62,907 nucleotides of DNA from a virus, in IMG/VR virus record IMGVR_UViG_3300035670_009930, positions 1-62,907 of that record; one strand, given 5' to 3'. The position numbers were made by a program, and so were the translations under genes. Below the pieces are notes generated by a model, which was not told the DNA's origin, ran no database searches, and saw nothing but the letters and a program-made list of their open reading frames with translations. Below are positions 48,696 through 58,595 of this stretch, piece after piece. Each line of letters opens with the position of its first letter. Position 1 is the first letter of the stretch.

Positions 48696-48750
48696 TTTAT
48701 CATTTATAAATATTTTTTTTTATTTTTAATTTTTTTTAATTAAAATAAAA

Positions 48751-51700
48751 ATGCCAGACTTCAAAATGGACTTATCATCTTTACCGATAGATGAAACTGT
48801 TAATAAATTTGCAAAAACAAAAAACATTTTTGCAGATAATATTATCCTAAAAGATAAAGCAAAGTTAGGAAATATGTTATTTAGTGGAAATAATGTAAGT
48901 AAATTAGGTGATAATAAAGAAATTAATTTAATTGGTCAAGTTAATATTCATCAATCAGCTTTTAGAGATGATATTGACGTAATAAATTTAGAAACAAATA
49001 CAAGCTTTATTGATTATAAAAATTTATCTAAAACTTTTTTTACAAAAATAACAGGTACGAATAATGAAAAAAGTTATAAAAATAATAGATGTGTAGATAA
49101 AGATAATAATTTATATGTTATAGCTGAAAGTAATAGTAATTTTTTAAATATTTATGATTCAAGTAATAATAATGTTCCAGTTGATGAATTATTATTAAGT
49201 GGTGATGATGAAAATAAAGAAGTGTTTATTGTTAAGTACAATCATTTAGGAGAATTTGTTTGGGGAACTCATATTGGTGGGTATTATGAAAAATTTTTTC
49301 CTTCATTGGTTTGTGATGCAGATGGTAATGTTTACGTATGTTTATGTAGCAATAATGATGGTGAAACAAACAGTAATGTAAAAATTTATGATACAACAAA
49401 TAATGAAGAACCTGTTAATGAAATTACAAATGCTTATAATAATAGTGTTATAGTAATAAAATATACAAATGATGGTTTATTTCAATGGTATGTAACATTA
49501 AATGGTATTTATAATGAAGATATTGAATATATTGTCTTAAATCCAAGAATTACCTGTGATGTATCTGGTAATGTTTTTGTTACTCAGAGTTTATATACTG
49601 ATGAACTTTGGGTTTTCGATATTAAATCATATGATGAAAATACATTAAAATATAATCTTGAGAAACCAATATACAAAATGAAATCTAATACAAATTATAA
49701 TTATGTAAATATAAAATTTGATATGAATGGAAATTTTCAATGGATAACAAGAATTGAAATGGATGATGATCCAGATTTCGAAGCTCAATCTTTTAATGAT
49801 ACAGATCATGAAGGAAATTTCTTTGTTATTGGAAATTTTTCAAACAAATTAAAAATTTTTAATTACTACGTTGGAAATGATTTACCAGATCATAATATAA
49901 AACCATTGCCGAACGAATACACGGATGATAATATGTTTTTAATAAAATATGATTCACTAACTGGAAATTATATTTGGGGAACCAAAATATCAATATTCAA
50001 TGAAGATATAAGAAGATGTAATATGATTATTGATGTAACTGGTAATATTTATGTTTCATGTGAATTAGAAGAAGAAACTCCGACTTACATATTTGATACA
50101 ACAGATGATTTAAATCCCCAAGCTACAATTGAAAATAGTGATAATTTTAGAACAATTTTAGTAACAAAATATAATAATGATGGTATTTTTCAATGGTATC
50201 ATTATATCGAAAATAAAAATTCAAGTGAAGACAATGAAAATATTTATATGCCTTGTTTAGCTATTGATAATCGTTATGTTAATACATATGAAGATAGTAA
50301 TGTATATTTAACTGCTTATTATTATGGGCCAATAAATTTTTTTACAAAAAATGATTACAAAAGTGTTGCATTTACATTAAATTATTCATCGTATGATGAA
50401 TCATCAAATGTTTTTCTTGCATGTTTCTCCAATGATGGTAAATTAAATTGGGTAACAAGAGTTGCATCAAATGAAACTGTAAGAGATAACAGTATAGTTG
50501 CTGATTCTCAAGGTTATGTTTATTTGATTGGAACATATGAATATAAATTAAATATTTTTGATAGTTCAAATCAAATAATACCAATTGCAACATTAAATAA
50601 AGAAATAAATACTTATGATGAAGATATATTTATAGTAAAATATAATCGTTATGGATATCTAAATTTAAATTTACCACGTGTAATTTATTTAGAAGATAAT
50701 AATAATCTTCAGGATAGTTTTAATAAACACATAATTTTAAATAATAATGAAAATTCAGGTTATGTTAATTTACAAATTTTACAAAAAGAAAATTACAGCT
50801 ACTCAATAAGAAAAAATTTATTAGTTTGTAACAGTCTTGATTTGGTTACAAAAAATGGACGATGGATTCCAAAATTAAATTGCTCAAATGAAAATGATTA
50901 TTCAAATGATGTAGATATTGTTGATTTAAATAGTAAAACAAGTTTTATCAATTATAAAAATTTACAAAATACATATTATACAAGAATTGGTGGTAATTCT
51001 GATGAATTACGTCCTCAACTTGGAATTGATAAATATGGAAATACATATGTTGGTGGAATGTATCAAAGCGAAGAATTAGATATCTATGATTGTTCCAATA
51101 ATGAAATTCCAGTAGGAAATTTATTTCAAGATGGTGAGCAAACATTTTTTCTTGTAAAATATGATAATGTTGGAAATTTAATATGGAAAACAAGAATTGG
51201 TGGATTAATTTTTAAAACTGATCCATCAATTTATGTAAACACTGAGGGTGATGTTTTTGTTACTATGCAAACGATAGATTTGAATGAAGGTGATAGTTTT
51301 CCATTACATATTTATGATGTAAATAATATTAACGATCCAGTTAAAGAATTAAGCATAATATCTTCCGGAATATATACAATTGTTGTAAAATATAATAAAA
51401 ATGGAGAATTTCAGTGGAATGTAAGAGTTAAAGCATTAAATTCTGAAACAGAAAATAACGAAAATACTAGTGGATCTGTTATTACTGGTGATGTGAATGG
51501 AAATATTTATATCTCAGCTTTTTATTATGGAGGATCTTTTATTGTGTATGATTCAAGTAGTGATGAAGATGCTGTTAAAACTTTCGTAAATAGTTCTGAA
51601 GAGGATGTTGTAGTAAATAATTCTTATTTTATTTTAAAATTTGATCATGTTGGTAAACTTTTGTATTCAAATCATTTAGTTGGTTACCAAAATACGTTAG

Positions 51701-54700
51701 AAGATGCTTTTGAAGGAGTGTTTATGATTCCTGACTATGAAAAATTTGTTAAAATATCAATTAATACAGATAATGATGGAAATTTATATTTAACAACAAG
51801 TTTCAATCCAAACGAAACTGAAATTCCATCATTATTTATTTATGATGCAGAACAAATCAATTTAAATTATGTTAAAACAATTACACAACCAGAAGGCACA
51901 TATGGTAGAGCTATTTTGAATATAAAATATGACAAAGATGGTAAATTTGTTTGGTATAATGCAATTTACGGTGATTCAGAAGGAGATGGTAATTGGCAAT
52001 CATCAAATTGTTTAGATAATGATGGAAATTTATATATAGTATTTTCAAGTCATTACTCAAATGATTATAGTGTTTATGATACAAGAACTTTAACCGAACA
52101 ACCTATTTTTACGTTTTCAAATTCAAGTTATACGGATGTTTTTACTTCAATTATGAAATTTACATCAAATGGTGTTTTTGAGTGGTCAAATTATATAAAT
52201 ACTTTACCTAATGAAGGAGAAGGTGGAGGATGGGAATGGATCAGTAATCTTTCAATTTGTTGTGATAATTTAAATATCAGGGGACAAAATAAATCATCAA
52301 TATATGTTCAATTTAATGGTTATATTAATAATTATTTGGGAGGTTTCAATTTTCATCATTCCAATTCTTTGAATAATATTGCTTATACACTACAAACAAA
52401 AGATTATTGGATGGATGATCCTTCTATTCACAGTATAGTTGCAAAATTCGATAAAGATGGTATGTTTAATTGGGCAACTACATGTGCTTCGTATCAATAT
52501 GAAATTGAGGAAGATTTACCAAATTTAGTTTCAAGTGATATAAAAGCTGATAAATATGGTAATATATTTATAAGTGGGTCTTATCATGATGAGTATTTAG
52601 AAATTTTTGATGTATCAAGAAATGGTTATGATGATGATCCAATTGCAACTTTACCGATTTCAAATAATTTTGATTGTTACTTAATTAAATATAATCGTTT
52701 TGGTTTAATAAACAAAAATTATACCGAAAGAAATATTTTTATTGAAGATGGAATCGAAATTCCAGACGGTTTTGAAAAATCGATTGTTATAACTAATAAT
52801 GATGTTAATGGAGTTGTGAATTGTCAAATTTTAGAAAATTTGAATTCATTTTATAATTATAATGTTCGAAAAAATATTAATATGGTTGATACTTTAGATT
52901 TAATTTGTCATAATGGAAAATGGATACCAAAATTACCAACTAATCAATTAAGTGTTAGTAATGAATTAGATGTCATAGATGTAAATACAAAAACAACTGT
53001 TATTGATTATGATAATTTAATTAATGCATCTTGGGTTGGTAAAATTGAAGGAGATGGTGATGAACAAAATGCACGAACAAGTTTAGATAAATTTGATAAT
53101 TTATATGTTTTAGGAACTTATACAAGTAGTACATTATATTTAAATTCATTTCAAGATAATTCAAATGAAATGTATAAGATTGGAACAAAAGATCTATTTT
53201 TTGTAAAATATGATAGATTTGGTTTTATAAAATGGAGATTACATTTAAAAACATCAATTGATACATCTAATGTTCCTACTTTATTTACAGATGAAAATGG
53301 TTTTAGTTATATAACATTTGTAACTCAACAAGATGAAAGTTATGATGTTGATATTTATGATACACGAGATGATAATTCAGTCATTCAATCCATTTCTATA
53401 AATAATCGAAATACTGTAACAATAAAATTTGATAAAGATGGAACTTATATTTATAATATAAAAATCCAAGAATATTATGGCTCAATGGGAACAAGTGATT
53501 CGAATGCTGTTTGTGATAAAAATGGAAATTTATATGTTTCTGGATACAACGATGGTTCTGGTATAATAATTTATGATACAACAGGAGACCAAATAAATGT
53601 GAATAATTCTATTATTGGGTTTTTCATTACAAAATTTGATAAAAATGGTAAATACATTTGGAATACATATGCATTAAATGGAATACAAACTGATTATAAA
53701 TCATCAATTATATGTGATCAAAATGATGGAAGTATTATTGTTTCTGGTGTTTTTTCAGGATCATTAGAAATTTATTCACGAAATAATGAAACAGGTTTCA
53801 AAGAATTATTTGGATCATTATATTTAACGGAAGGATTATTTGGTTTATTTATGATAAAATTTGATCATAACGGTAAATGTATTTGGAAAAATAAATTATC
53901 AGCTAGTAATTATATTATAAATGGTTTTGTTATTTTACCTACTTCATGTATTGATGGAGATGGAAATTTGTATTTGGCAACACAATTACAAGGTGGTAGC
54001 GTTTCAATATTTGATACTCGTAATGAAAATGACGAAAGATATAATATATCAATTCCAACAAATGCATCAAGTAATACAATGATTGTAAAATTTAATAAAA
54101 ATGGTATAGTCCAATGGTATAATTTTGTTTCTGGTGTTTCATCTAATCCTTCAATTTGTGTTGATAATCGTTATATTCAAGGTAAAAATAAAAATAATGT
54201 ATATTTATCAGGCTCATTTTCTGGATATGAAGGTTATATTAATATTTATGATGCTGAAAATAATGGAAATTTTCCCTCATTTAGAACATCATTGAGTACC
54301 ATAGGTGGATCTGATATTTTTGTTTGTAAATATAATTCTGATGGTTATTTTGATTGGTGTAGTAAGGTTGGTGGATCTGATAACGAAAACAATAGTAATG
54401 TAGTTGCAACAAGTGATGGTCATTTATATTTAACAGGCGAATTTAATAGTTCATCAATAAATATTTATCAAGGTTTAACTTTTGGTATGGATCCAAATTC
54501 CAATATCGCCAAAACAATTTATAATTATTCTGAAGGTAGTTCATACGATATTTTTATAATAAAGTTTAATAGATACGGAACAATAAATAATGAAGCATAT
54601 AGATTTGGAAAAGAATTATATATTGAATGTAATGAAAATATACCTAATGGAACAGAAAAATCAATTGTTGTTGTAAATAATATTCAAAATAATAATAATC

Positions 54701-55362
54701 TAACACCAATTAATCTTTGTTTGTTAATTTTAGATTATAATGATCCTGGTTATTATGTATATAGAAATATTTGGTTTTCTGAAGGTGTTTCTTTAATTTG
54801 TTATGATGGAAGATGGTTTATAAAATCATCATCTGGTGGAGATGGATTACCAAAAAGAAGTATTGTAATGTGGGGTGGAAATCAAACTGATATACCAAAT
54901 GGTTGGAGATTATGTGATGGAGGAAATTTAAATGGTGTAACAACACCTGATTTACGAGGACGTTTTGTTTTGGGATATAATGATAATGCTTCGGGTGTTA
55001 ATGGTTCATCAGCTAATGGTGGTAACACAAATACTGGAACAGGAGCTCGAGTTGAAACAAGTTTAGCTGGTACTGTTGGAACTATTGGTGGTGAAACTTT
55101 ACACTCTTTAACAATAAATGAGATGCCAACACATAATCACAGTATAAATGATCCAGGACATAGTCATACATATGTTAATCAACCAAATAACACAGATGTT
55201 GCAGTTTCCTTAACAACAACATACGTGGCAGATGATAATAATGTTAATCAAACAACAGGTTCTTCTACAACTGGTATCACTATCAATAATACAGGTGGAA
55301 GTCAAACTCATAATAATTTACCTCCTTATTATGTTTTGGCTTTCATTATGAAATGTTATTAA
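48751..55362 (+). CDS. Giant three-fold beta-propeller-like protein with C-terminal tail-collar domain
   Basis: A 2203-residue protein. Residues about 70-2030 contain three super-repeats of 620-680 residues. Each starts with a TxxIDYxNL element (TSFIDYKNL, TSFINYKNL, TTVIDYDNL), runs through many blades of the form FxVKYxxxGxFxW...DxxGNxYV, typical of SBBP-type beta-propellers, and ends with a module finishing NGRWIPKL, NGKWIPKL or DGRWFIKS. Residues about 2035-2203 are a tail-collar domain (SIVMWGGNQTDIPNGWRLCD, TTPDLRGRFVLGYN, MPTHNHSINDPGHSHTY, NLPPYYVLAFIMKCY). There is no anchor or signal peptide. The arrangement suggests a virion fibre with repeated binding heads. No early promoter is present. 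Confidence 0.85.
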   Translation: MPDFKMDLSSLPIDETVNKFAKTKNIFADNIILKDKAKLGNMLFSGNNVSKLGDNKEINLIGQVNIHQSAFRDDIDVINLETNTSFIDYKNLSKTFFTKITGTNNEKSYKNNRCVDKDNNLYVIAESNSNFLNIYDSSNNNVPVDELLLSGDDENKEVFIVKYNHLGEFVWGTHIGGYYEKFFPSLVCDADGNVYVCLCSNNDGETNSNVKIYDTTNNEEPVNEITNAYNNSVIVIKYTNDGLFQWYVTLNGIYNEDIEYIVLNPRITCDVSGNVFVTQSLYTDELWVFDIKSYDENTLKYNLEKPIYKMKSNTNYNYVNIKFDMNGNFQWITRIEMDDDPDFEAQSFNDTDHEGNFFVIGNFSNKLKIFNYYVGNDLPDHNIKPLPNEYTDDNMFLIKYDSLTGNYIWGTKISIFNEDIRRCNMIIDVTGNIYVSCELEEETPTYIFDTTDDLNPQATIENSDNFRTILVTKYNNDGIFQWYHYIENKNSSEDNENIYMPCLAIDNRYVNTYEDSNVYLTAYYYGPINFFTKNDYKSVAFTLNYSSYDESSNVFLACFSNDGKLNWVTRVASNETVRDNSIVADSQGYVYLIGTYEYKLNIFDSSNQIIPIATLNKEINTYDEDIFIVKYNRYGYLNLNLPRVIYLEDNNNLQDSFNKHIILNNNENSGYVNLQILQKENYSYSIRKNLLVCNSLDLVTKNGRWIPKLNCSNENDYSNDVDIVDLNSKTSFINYKNLQNTYYTRIGGNSDELRPQLGIDKYGNTYVGGMYQSEELDIYDCSNNEIPVGNLFQDGEQTFFLVKYDNVGNLIWKTRIGGLIFKTDPSIYVNTEGDVFVTMQTIDLNEGDSFPLHIYDVNNINDPVKELSIISSGIYTIVVKYNKNGEFQWNVRVKALNSETENNENTSGSVITGDVNGNIYISAFYYGGSFIVYDSSSDEDAVKTFVNSSEEDVVVNNSYFILKFDHVGKLLYSNHLVGYQNTLEDAFEGVFMIPDYEKFVKISINTDNDGNLYLTTSFNPNETEIPSLFIYDAEQINLNYVKTITQPEGTYGRAILNIKYDKDGKFVWYNAIYGDSEGDGNWQSSNCLDNDGNLYIVFSSHYSNDYSVYDTRTLTEQPIFTFSNSSYTDVFTSIMKFTSNGVFEWSNYINTLPNEGEGGGWEWISNLSICCDNLNIRGQNKSSIYVQFNGYINNYLGGFNFHHSNSLNNIAYTLQTKDYWMDDPSIHSIVAKFDKDGMFNWATTCASYQYEIEEDLPNLVSSDIKADKYGNIFISGSYHDEYLEIFDVSRNGYDDDPIATLPISNNFDCYLIKYNRFGLINKNYTERNIFIEDGIEIPDGFEKSIVITNNDVNGVVNCQILENLNSFYNYNVRKNINMVDTLDLICHNGKWIPKLPTNQLSVSNELDVIDVNTKTTVIDYDNLINASWVGKIEGDGDEQNARTSLDKFDNLYVLGTYTSSTLYLNSFQDNSNEMYKIGTKDLFFVKYDRFGFIKWRLHLKTSIDTSNVPTLFTDENGFSYITFVTQQDESYDVDIYDTRDDNSVIQSISINNRNTVTIKFDKDGTYIYNIKIQEYYGSMGTSDSNAVCDKNGNLYVSGYNDGSGIIIYDTTGDQINVNNSIIGFFITKFDKNGKYIWNTYALNGIQTDYKSSIICDQNDGSIIVSGVFSGSLEIYSRNNETGFKELFGSLYLTEGLFGLFMIKFDHNGKCIWKNKLSASNYIINGFVILPTSCIDGDGNLYLATQLQGGSVSIFDTRNENDERYNISIPTNASSNTMIVKFNKNGIVQWYNFVSGVSSNPSICVDNRYIQGKNKNNVYLSGSFSGYEGYINIYDAENNGNFPSFRTSLSTIGGSDIFVCKYNSDGYFDWCSKVGGSDNENNSNVVATSDGHLYLTGEFNSSSINIYQGLTFGMDPNSNIAKTIYNYSEGSSYDIFIIKFNRYGTINNEAYRFGKELYIECNENIPNGTEKSIVVVNNIQNNNNLTPINLCLLILDYNDPGYYVYRNIWFSEGVSLICYDGRWFIKSSSGGDGLPKRSIVMWGGNQTDIPNGWRLCDGGNLNGVTTPDLRGRFVLGYNDNASGVNGSSANGGNTNTGTGARVETSLAGTVGTIGGETLHSLTINEMPTHNHSINDPGHSHTYVNQPNNTDVAVSLTTTYVADDNNVNQTTGSSTTGITINNTGGSQTHNNLPPYYVLAFIMKCY
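48967..54835 (+). repeat. Three protein-level super-repeats in the giant propeller gene
   Basis: Unit 1 spans about 48967-50883, unit 2 about 50909-52938 and unit 3 about 52963-54835. They share order and spacing of motifs but little DNA identity, so the triplication is old. Confidence 0.8.
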
Positions 55363-55404
55363 ATTTAAATTAAATAATTTTTTTTCAATTAATAAAAAAA
55401 AATT

Positions 55405-55671
55405 ATGAATGAAGATGAAATAAAAAATTTTTTATCTTTAAAAAGACATATTTTAGCTATTGCAGTAGGAATTTTTGGCGGATCTTTATCAAATGACAAA
55501 AGTAATATTCATCCATATATTATCGGTGCGTTATTAAGTGGTTTTGTAGTAAAAATGGTTTATGGAGATTACGATATTGGATATCAATGGAGTATTTCCG
55601 ATCTTTTATTTTGGATTATAACAATATTAGAAGGAATTTTTGGTGCTTTTTTGATAAATAACTTAAAGTAA
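55405..55671 (+). CDS. Small membrane protein
   Basis: An 88-residue protein with two hydrophobic helices (about 15-30 and 65-85) and glycine-rich packing (VGIFGGSL, GALLSGFVV). The pattern is that of a small virion membrane protein, but no family is recognised. It starts 43 bases after the giant propeller gene and converges with the next gene. Confidence 0.5.
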   Translation: MNEDEIKNFLSLKRHILAIAVGIFGGSLSNDKSNIHPYIIGALLSGFVVKMVYGDYDIGYQWSISDLLFWIITILEGIFGAFLINNLK

Positions 55672-55672
55672 A

Positions 55673-55912
55673 TTAAACATTCTCATCATTTTTAATAAAT
55701 TTCTTTTTTTCAATGTCAATTGTATTACCATGATAAAATGATAAAACTTGTGAAAATGGTTTTTTAACATTATCATATAAAATATCAATAAAATTTATAT
55801 GTTCATCCATTTTTTTACATGATTCATTATTTAATTCAAGTATTTTTTCTATTTTATCTAATTTAATCTCAATATTTTTTAATATTTTTAATATATCATC
55901 ATTAATATTCAT
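55673..55912 (-). CDS. Small hypothetical protein
   Basis: A 79-residue protein. The first 32 residues (DDILKILKNIEIKLDKIEKI) form a probable coiled coil. The rest is polar. No family recognised. Its stop is one base from that of the convergent gene. Confidence 0.45.
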   Translation of the reverse strand: MNINDDILKILKNIEIKLDKIEKILELNNESCKKMDEHINFIDILYDNVKKPFSQVLSFYHGNTIDIEKKKFIKNDENV

Positions 55913-55968
55913 TTTTATAGAAATTAAAAAAATTATTTTAAATTTATTTTTAAATAAAAAAAAAATAA

Positions 55969-56406
55969 ATGTTTTATATTTTTATTTTATTAAATTTTAT
56001 TGTTTCATGTATTTCCGATTTGATTTTAAACTATCTATCTAGACAATCTTATTCATCTGAATTAATTCAAGCATTAAAATTATATTTTGATAAACAATCA
56101 ACAATTTTATCATCTGTTTATGCCGGTTTGACCGTTGTAATTACTTTAATTATTTTAATGTTAATATCAAAAATTTTACTACAATTTTGGATACCAGACA
56201 ATTATTTAGAATTACTTCAATTTCTTATTTTAGCATTTCTTATTGGTTTTATTGTTGATTATCTTATATATAAATTTCAAATCTTTGGAGATTCATTAAA
56301 TGATTATTATAATTTAACAACTCCAGGTGTTTGGGGTGGGATTGCATTTATATTTTCTATAATAGTTAGTTATTTTATAATGAAATTTTTTGAATATATA
56401 ATTTAA
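55969..56406 (+). CDS. Polytopic membrane protein
   Basis: A 145-residue protein with four hydrophobic helices at about 2-20, 42-66, 76-98 and 120-143. Sequences SRQSYSSELIQALKLYFDKQ and GDSLNDYYNLTTPGVWGGIA connect them and look distinctive. I believe related proteins occur in other large DNA viruses, but I cannot name the family or role. It overlaps the 3' end of the convergent glycosyltransferase gene by four bases. Confidence 0.55.
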   Translation: MFYIFILLNFIVSCISDLILNYLSRQSYSSELIQALKLYFDKQSTILSSVYAGLTVVITLIILMLISKILLQFWIPDNYLELLQFLILAFLIGFIVDYLIYKFQIFGDSLNDYYNLTTPGVWGGIAFIFSIIVSYFIMKFFEYII

Positions 56407-57359
56407 TTTAAAAATACTTTTTCGAATTGTTTCATAACAACTTCAGGTAAATATTCTTTATAACAATTATTATCTTTAATTTCCCATTCAATTGGTTTGA
56501 AATATCTTAAAATACTATATAAACTAGACTCATCATTAAAAGTTAAACATTTATCTTTTAGAATTTTAAAATGTTGTACATTCCAAGTCCATCCATTATA
56601 ACAAATTATTGGTTTATTATTTATTGAATATTCTGCGATTGATAAACCAAAAGAATGCCCAAAATTTGAAGCTTCAATATGAGCATCTGAAGTACAAATA
56701 AACTTGTTTTTTTCTTCATTTGTTATAATTTTATCTAAATATTTAATTTGAGGATGAAGATAAAAACAAGGTGTATTTATAAATAAAAAATAAATATTGT
56801 CACAATCTCTTATAATTTTTTGAATTGTTTTCCATACAAACGGTAAATTAAATGTATCTAAACCACCATATCTGGAAAAAACAACTGCATCTTCAGGTAT
56901 ATTTAATTCTTTTCTTAAATTTTCTTTAGTTTTTGATGGTTCTAAAGATACCATATGTGGAACAACTAAAGATTTATTATATTTTTGTGCGATTGCGTCT
57001 GATATTGCACAATATACATCACCATGTGGTTCGCTCATATCAAAAACACAATGAATACCTGTTTTAATTTTTTTTGAAAATATTCCATCATTTGTTCCAT
57101 ATTTAATAACGTATAATAAATCAAAATCATGAATTTTTTCTTCTAATTCTTCAAAAGTATCATAATAATAAATTTCAAATCGATTTGAAAATTTTTTTAT
57201 TGCAATTTCATCATTTACATTTTCATAAAAAGATTTTTTTGGAATAACAATTAAACTTTTATTTTTTAAAATAGTTTCATTTTTGTCAGCATAATCGAAT
57301 AATGATGTACAAGTTCCTCGAACATCTAATCTTTCAGAATGAAAAGCTATTTTTTTCAT
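56403..57359 (-). CDS. Probable GT-B fold glycosyltransferase
   Basis: A 318-residue protein. The N-terminal half has a Rossmann-like layout beginning KKIAFHSERLDVRGTCTSLF. The C-terminal half contains VVFSRYGGLDTFNLPFVW, FLFINTPCFY and FGHSFGLSIAEYSINNKPII, the last equivalent to the nucleotide-sugar-binding Glu motif of GT4-type enzymes. Donor and acceptor are unknown. With the transferases at 18884 and 23027 and the mutase at the left edge it forms a scattered glycosylation set. Confidence 0.7.
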   Translation of the reverse strand: MKKIAFHSERLDVRGTCTSLFDYADKNETILKNKSLIVIPKKSFYENVNDEIAIKKFSNRFEIYYYDTFEELEEKIHDFDLLYVIKYGTNDGIFSKKIKTGIHCVFDMSEPHGDVYCAISDAIAQKYNKSLVVPHMVSLEPSKTKENLRKELNIPEDAVVFSRYGGLDTFNLPFVWKTIQKIIRDCDNIYFLFINTPCFYLHPQIKYLDKIITNEEKNKFICTSDAHIEASNFGHSFGLSIAEYSINNKPIICYNGWTWNVQHFKILKDKCLTFNDESSLYSILRYFKPIEWEIKDNNCYKEYLPEVVMKQFEKVFLN

Positions 57360-57386
57360 TTTTATTTTCTTATTTTTTTTAATATT

Positions 57387-57725
57387 TTAAATATCAAATG
57401 GTCTTTTAATAAAACTTTGTATTAAACCAGCAATTAAACTTATTAAGAAAATTATAGAAGTAATTAAGATAGATAAATGTGGTTTTTTTAATATTAAACA
57501 AGCTATACCAATTAATATTGCTAAAAAAGATAAAGATAATTCTAAATTGTTGCTCCACCATTGACAATATTTTTGTTCATCGCTTTTTGTATAATTTCTT
57601 ATTAATGAAATTATATGAATAATAATTAACATAATTCCTATAAAATTTATTAATAAAATATTATGAATAAAAAAGAAGAAAGAAAATAAAATTAAAAATA
57701 TTGTAATACGAATTGGTACGCACAT
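57387..57725 (-). CDS. Small polytopic membrane protein
   Basis: A 112-residue protein with three or four hydrophobic helices and the short motif CQWWSNN in the middle. The first residues MCVPIRITIF resemble the N-termini of small giant-virus membrane proteins. An overlapping frame from 57829 to 57692 reads MNCKNNFIDA and onward, and also ends near a Cys, so a frameshift between the two frames is conceivable; the short start is preferred here. Function unknown. Confidence 0.5.
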   Translation of the reverse strand: MCVPIRITIFLILFSFFFFIHNILLINFIGIMLIIIHIISLIRNYTKSDEQKYCQWWSNNLELSLSFLAILIGIACLILKKPHLSILITSIIFLISLIAGLIQSFIKRPFDI

Positions 57726-57862
57726 AAAGCAAATTTTCGATCTTGATTTAATATAGATGAATTTTTATTAAGAATATTTGTTGTGAATAAAATATTATCT
57801 GCATCTATAAAATTATTTTTACAATTCATTTTTTTTCTTTAATAATAAATAAAAAAAAGAAA

Positions 57863-58561
57863 ATGAAAAAGAAAAGTATCAAGAATAGAAAAATAAAAAA
57901 ATCTAAAAAAAAAATCAAAAAATCGACGTTTAGACAGAAACAAAGACCTATACATCAACCAAAACCTGTACATCATCATATTTACCATCAACCAAAACCT
58001 GTACATCATCATATTTACCATCAACCAAAACCTATACATCATGACATTTATCCTCAACCAAAACCAATGCAACATATTTTCCATCATCATAATTTAAAAA
58101 ATAATAATTTTCATCAAAAAAAACAATTTGTTATGAAAAATATTTTATTTTCACCTATTAAAAAAAATGTATATGTAAAAAAGAATTCAACTATTAAGAA
58201 AAATGTATCTATAAAAAAGAATTCACCTATTAAGAAAAATTTATCTATAAAAAAGAATTCACCGATTAAGAAAAATTTATCTACAAAAAAAAATTCACCA
58301 AAAAAAATGTCTTCTCCTAAAAATGCTAATAATGAAAAAATTGAAAAGCTTTCAAATCAAATAAATGATTTACAAAAAGATTATAATGAACATGATAAAG
58401 AAATTTCAAATATTTTAAAACAAATGGATCCATATATTCAAAATGGTAATAAAACAGATAAATTTTATTCATTAGAACAAGAAAGAAAACATTATACATC
58501 TTTACGTGATGATGTTGGTGATCAAATAAAAGAATTGAAAAAACAATTAATTTTTTTATAA
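57863..58561 (+). CDS. His/Pro- and Lys-rich repeat protein
   Basis: A 232-residue basic protein of unknown function. After a very basic start (KKKSIKNRKIKKSKKKIKKS) come about four copies of HQPKPVHHHIY, rich in His and possibly metal-binding. Next are five copies of KKNSPIKKNLSI, a basic repeat with Ser/Pro sites resembling the tails of linker histones. The last 75 residues are a coiled coil. Nucleic-acid binding is plausible but not shown. Confidence 0.55.
   Translation: MKKKSIKNRKIKKSKKKIKKSTFRQKQRPIHQPKPVHHHIYHQPKPVHHHIYHQPKPIHHDIYPQPKPMQHIFHHHNLKNNNFHQKKQFVMKNILFSPIKKNVYVKKNSTIKKNVSIKKNSPIKKNLSIKKNSPIKKNLSTKKNSPKKMSSPKNANNEKIEKLSNQINDLQKDYNEHDKEISNILKQMDPYIQNGNKTDKFYSLEQERKHYTSLRDDVGDQIKELKKQLIFL
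57955..58062 (+). repeat. 33-nt tandem repeat coding for HQPKPVHHHIY
   Basis: Three near-identical 33-nt units plus a diverged fourth, in frame. Confidence 0.85.
58150..58305 (+). repeat. 36-nt tandem repeat coding for KKNSPIKKNLSI
   Basis: Four to five 36-nt units (core CCTATTAAGAAAAATTTATC) in frame directly after the His-rich repeat. Confidence 0.85.
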
Positions 58562-58567
58562 AAATAT

Positions 58568-58592
58568 TTTTAATTTTTCATTAAAATTAAAA
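58568..58592 (+). terminator. AT-rich hairpin between convergent genes
   Basis: Perfect 10-bp inverted repeat, arms 58568-58577 (TTTTAATTTT) and 58583-58592, 5-nt loop, between stops at 58561 and 58596. It could serve both genes. Confidence 0.5.
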
Positions 58593-58595
58593 TTA

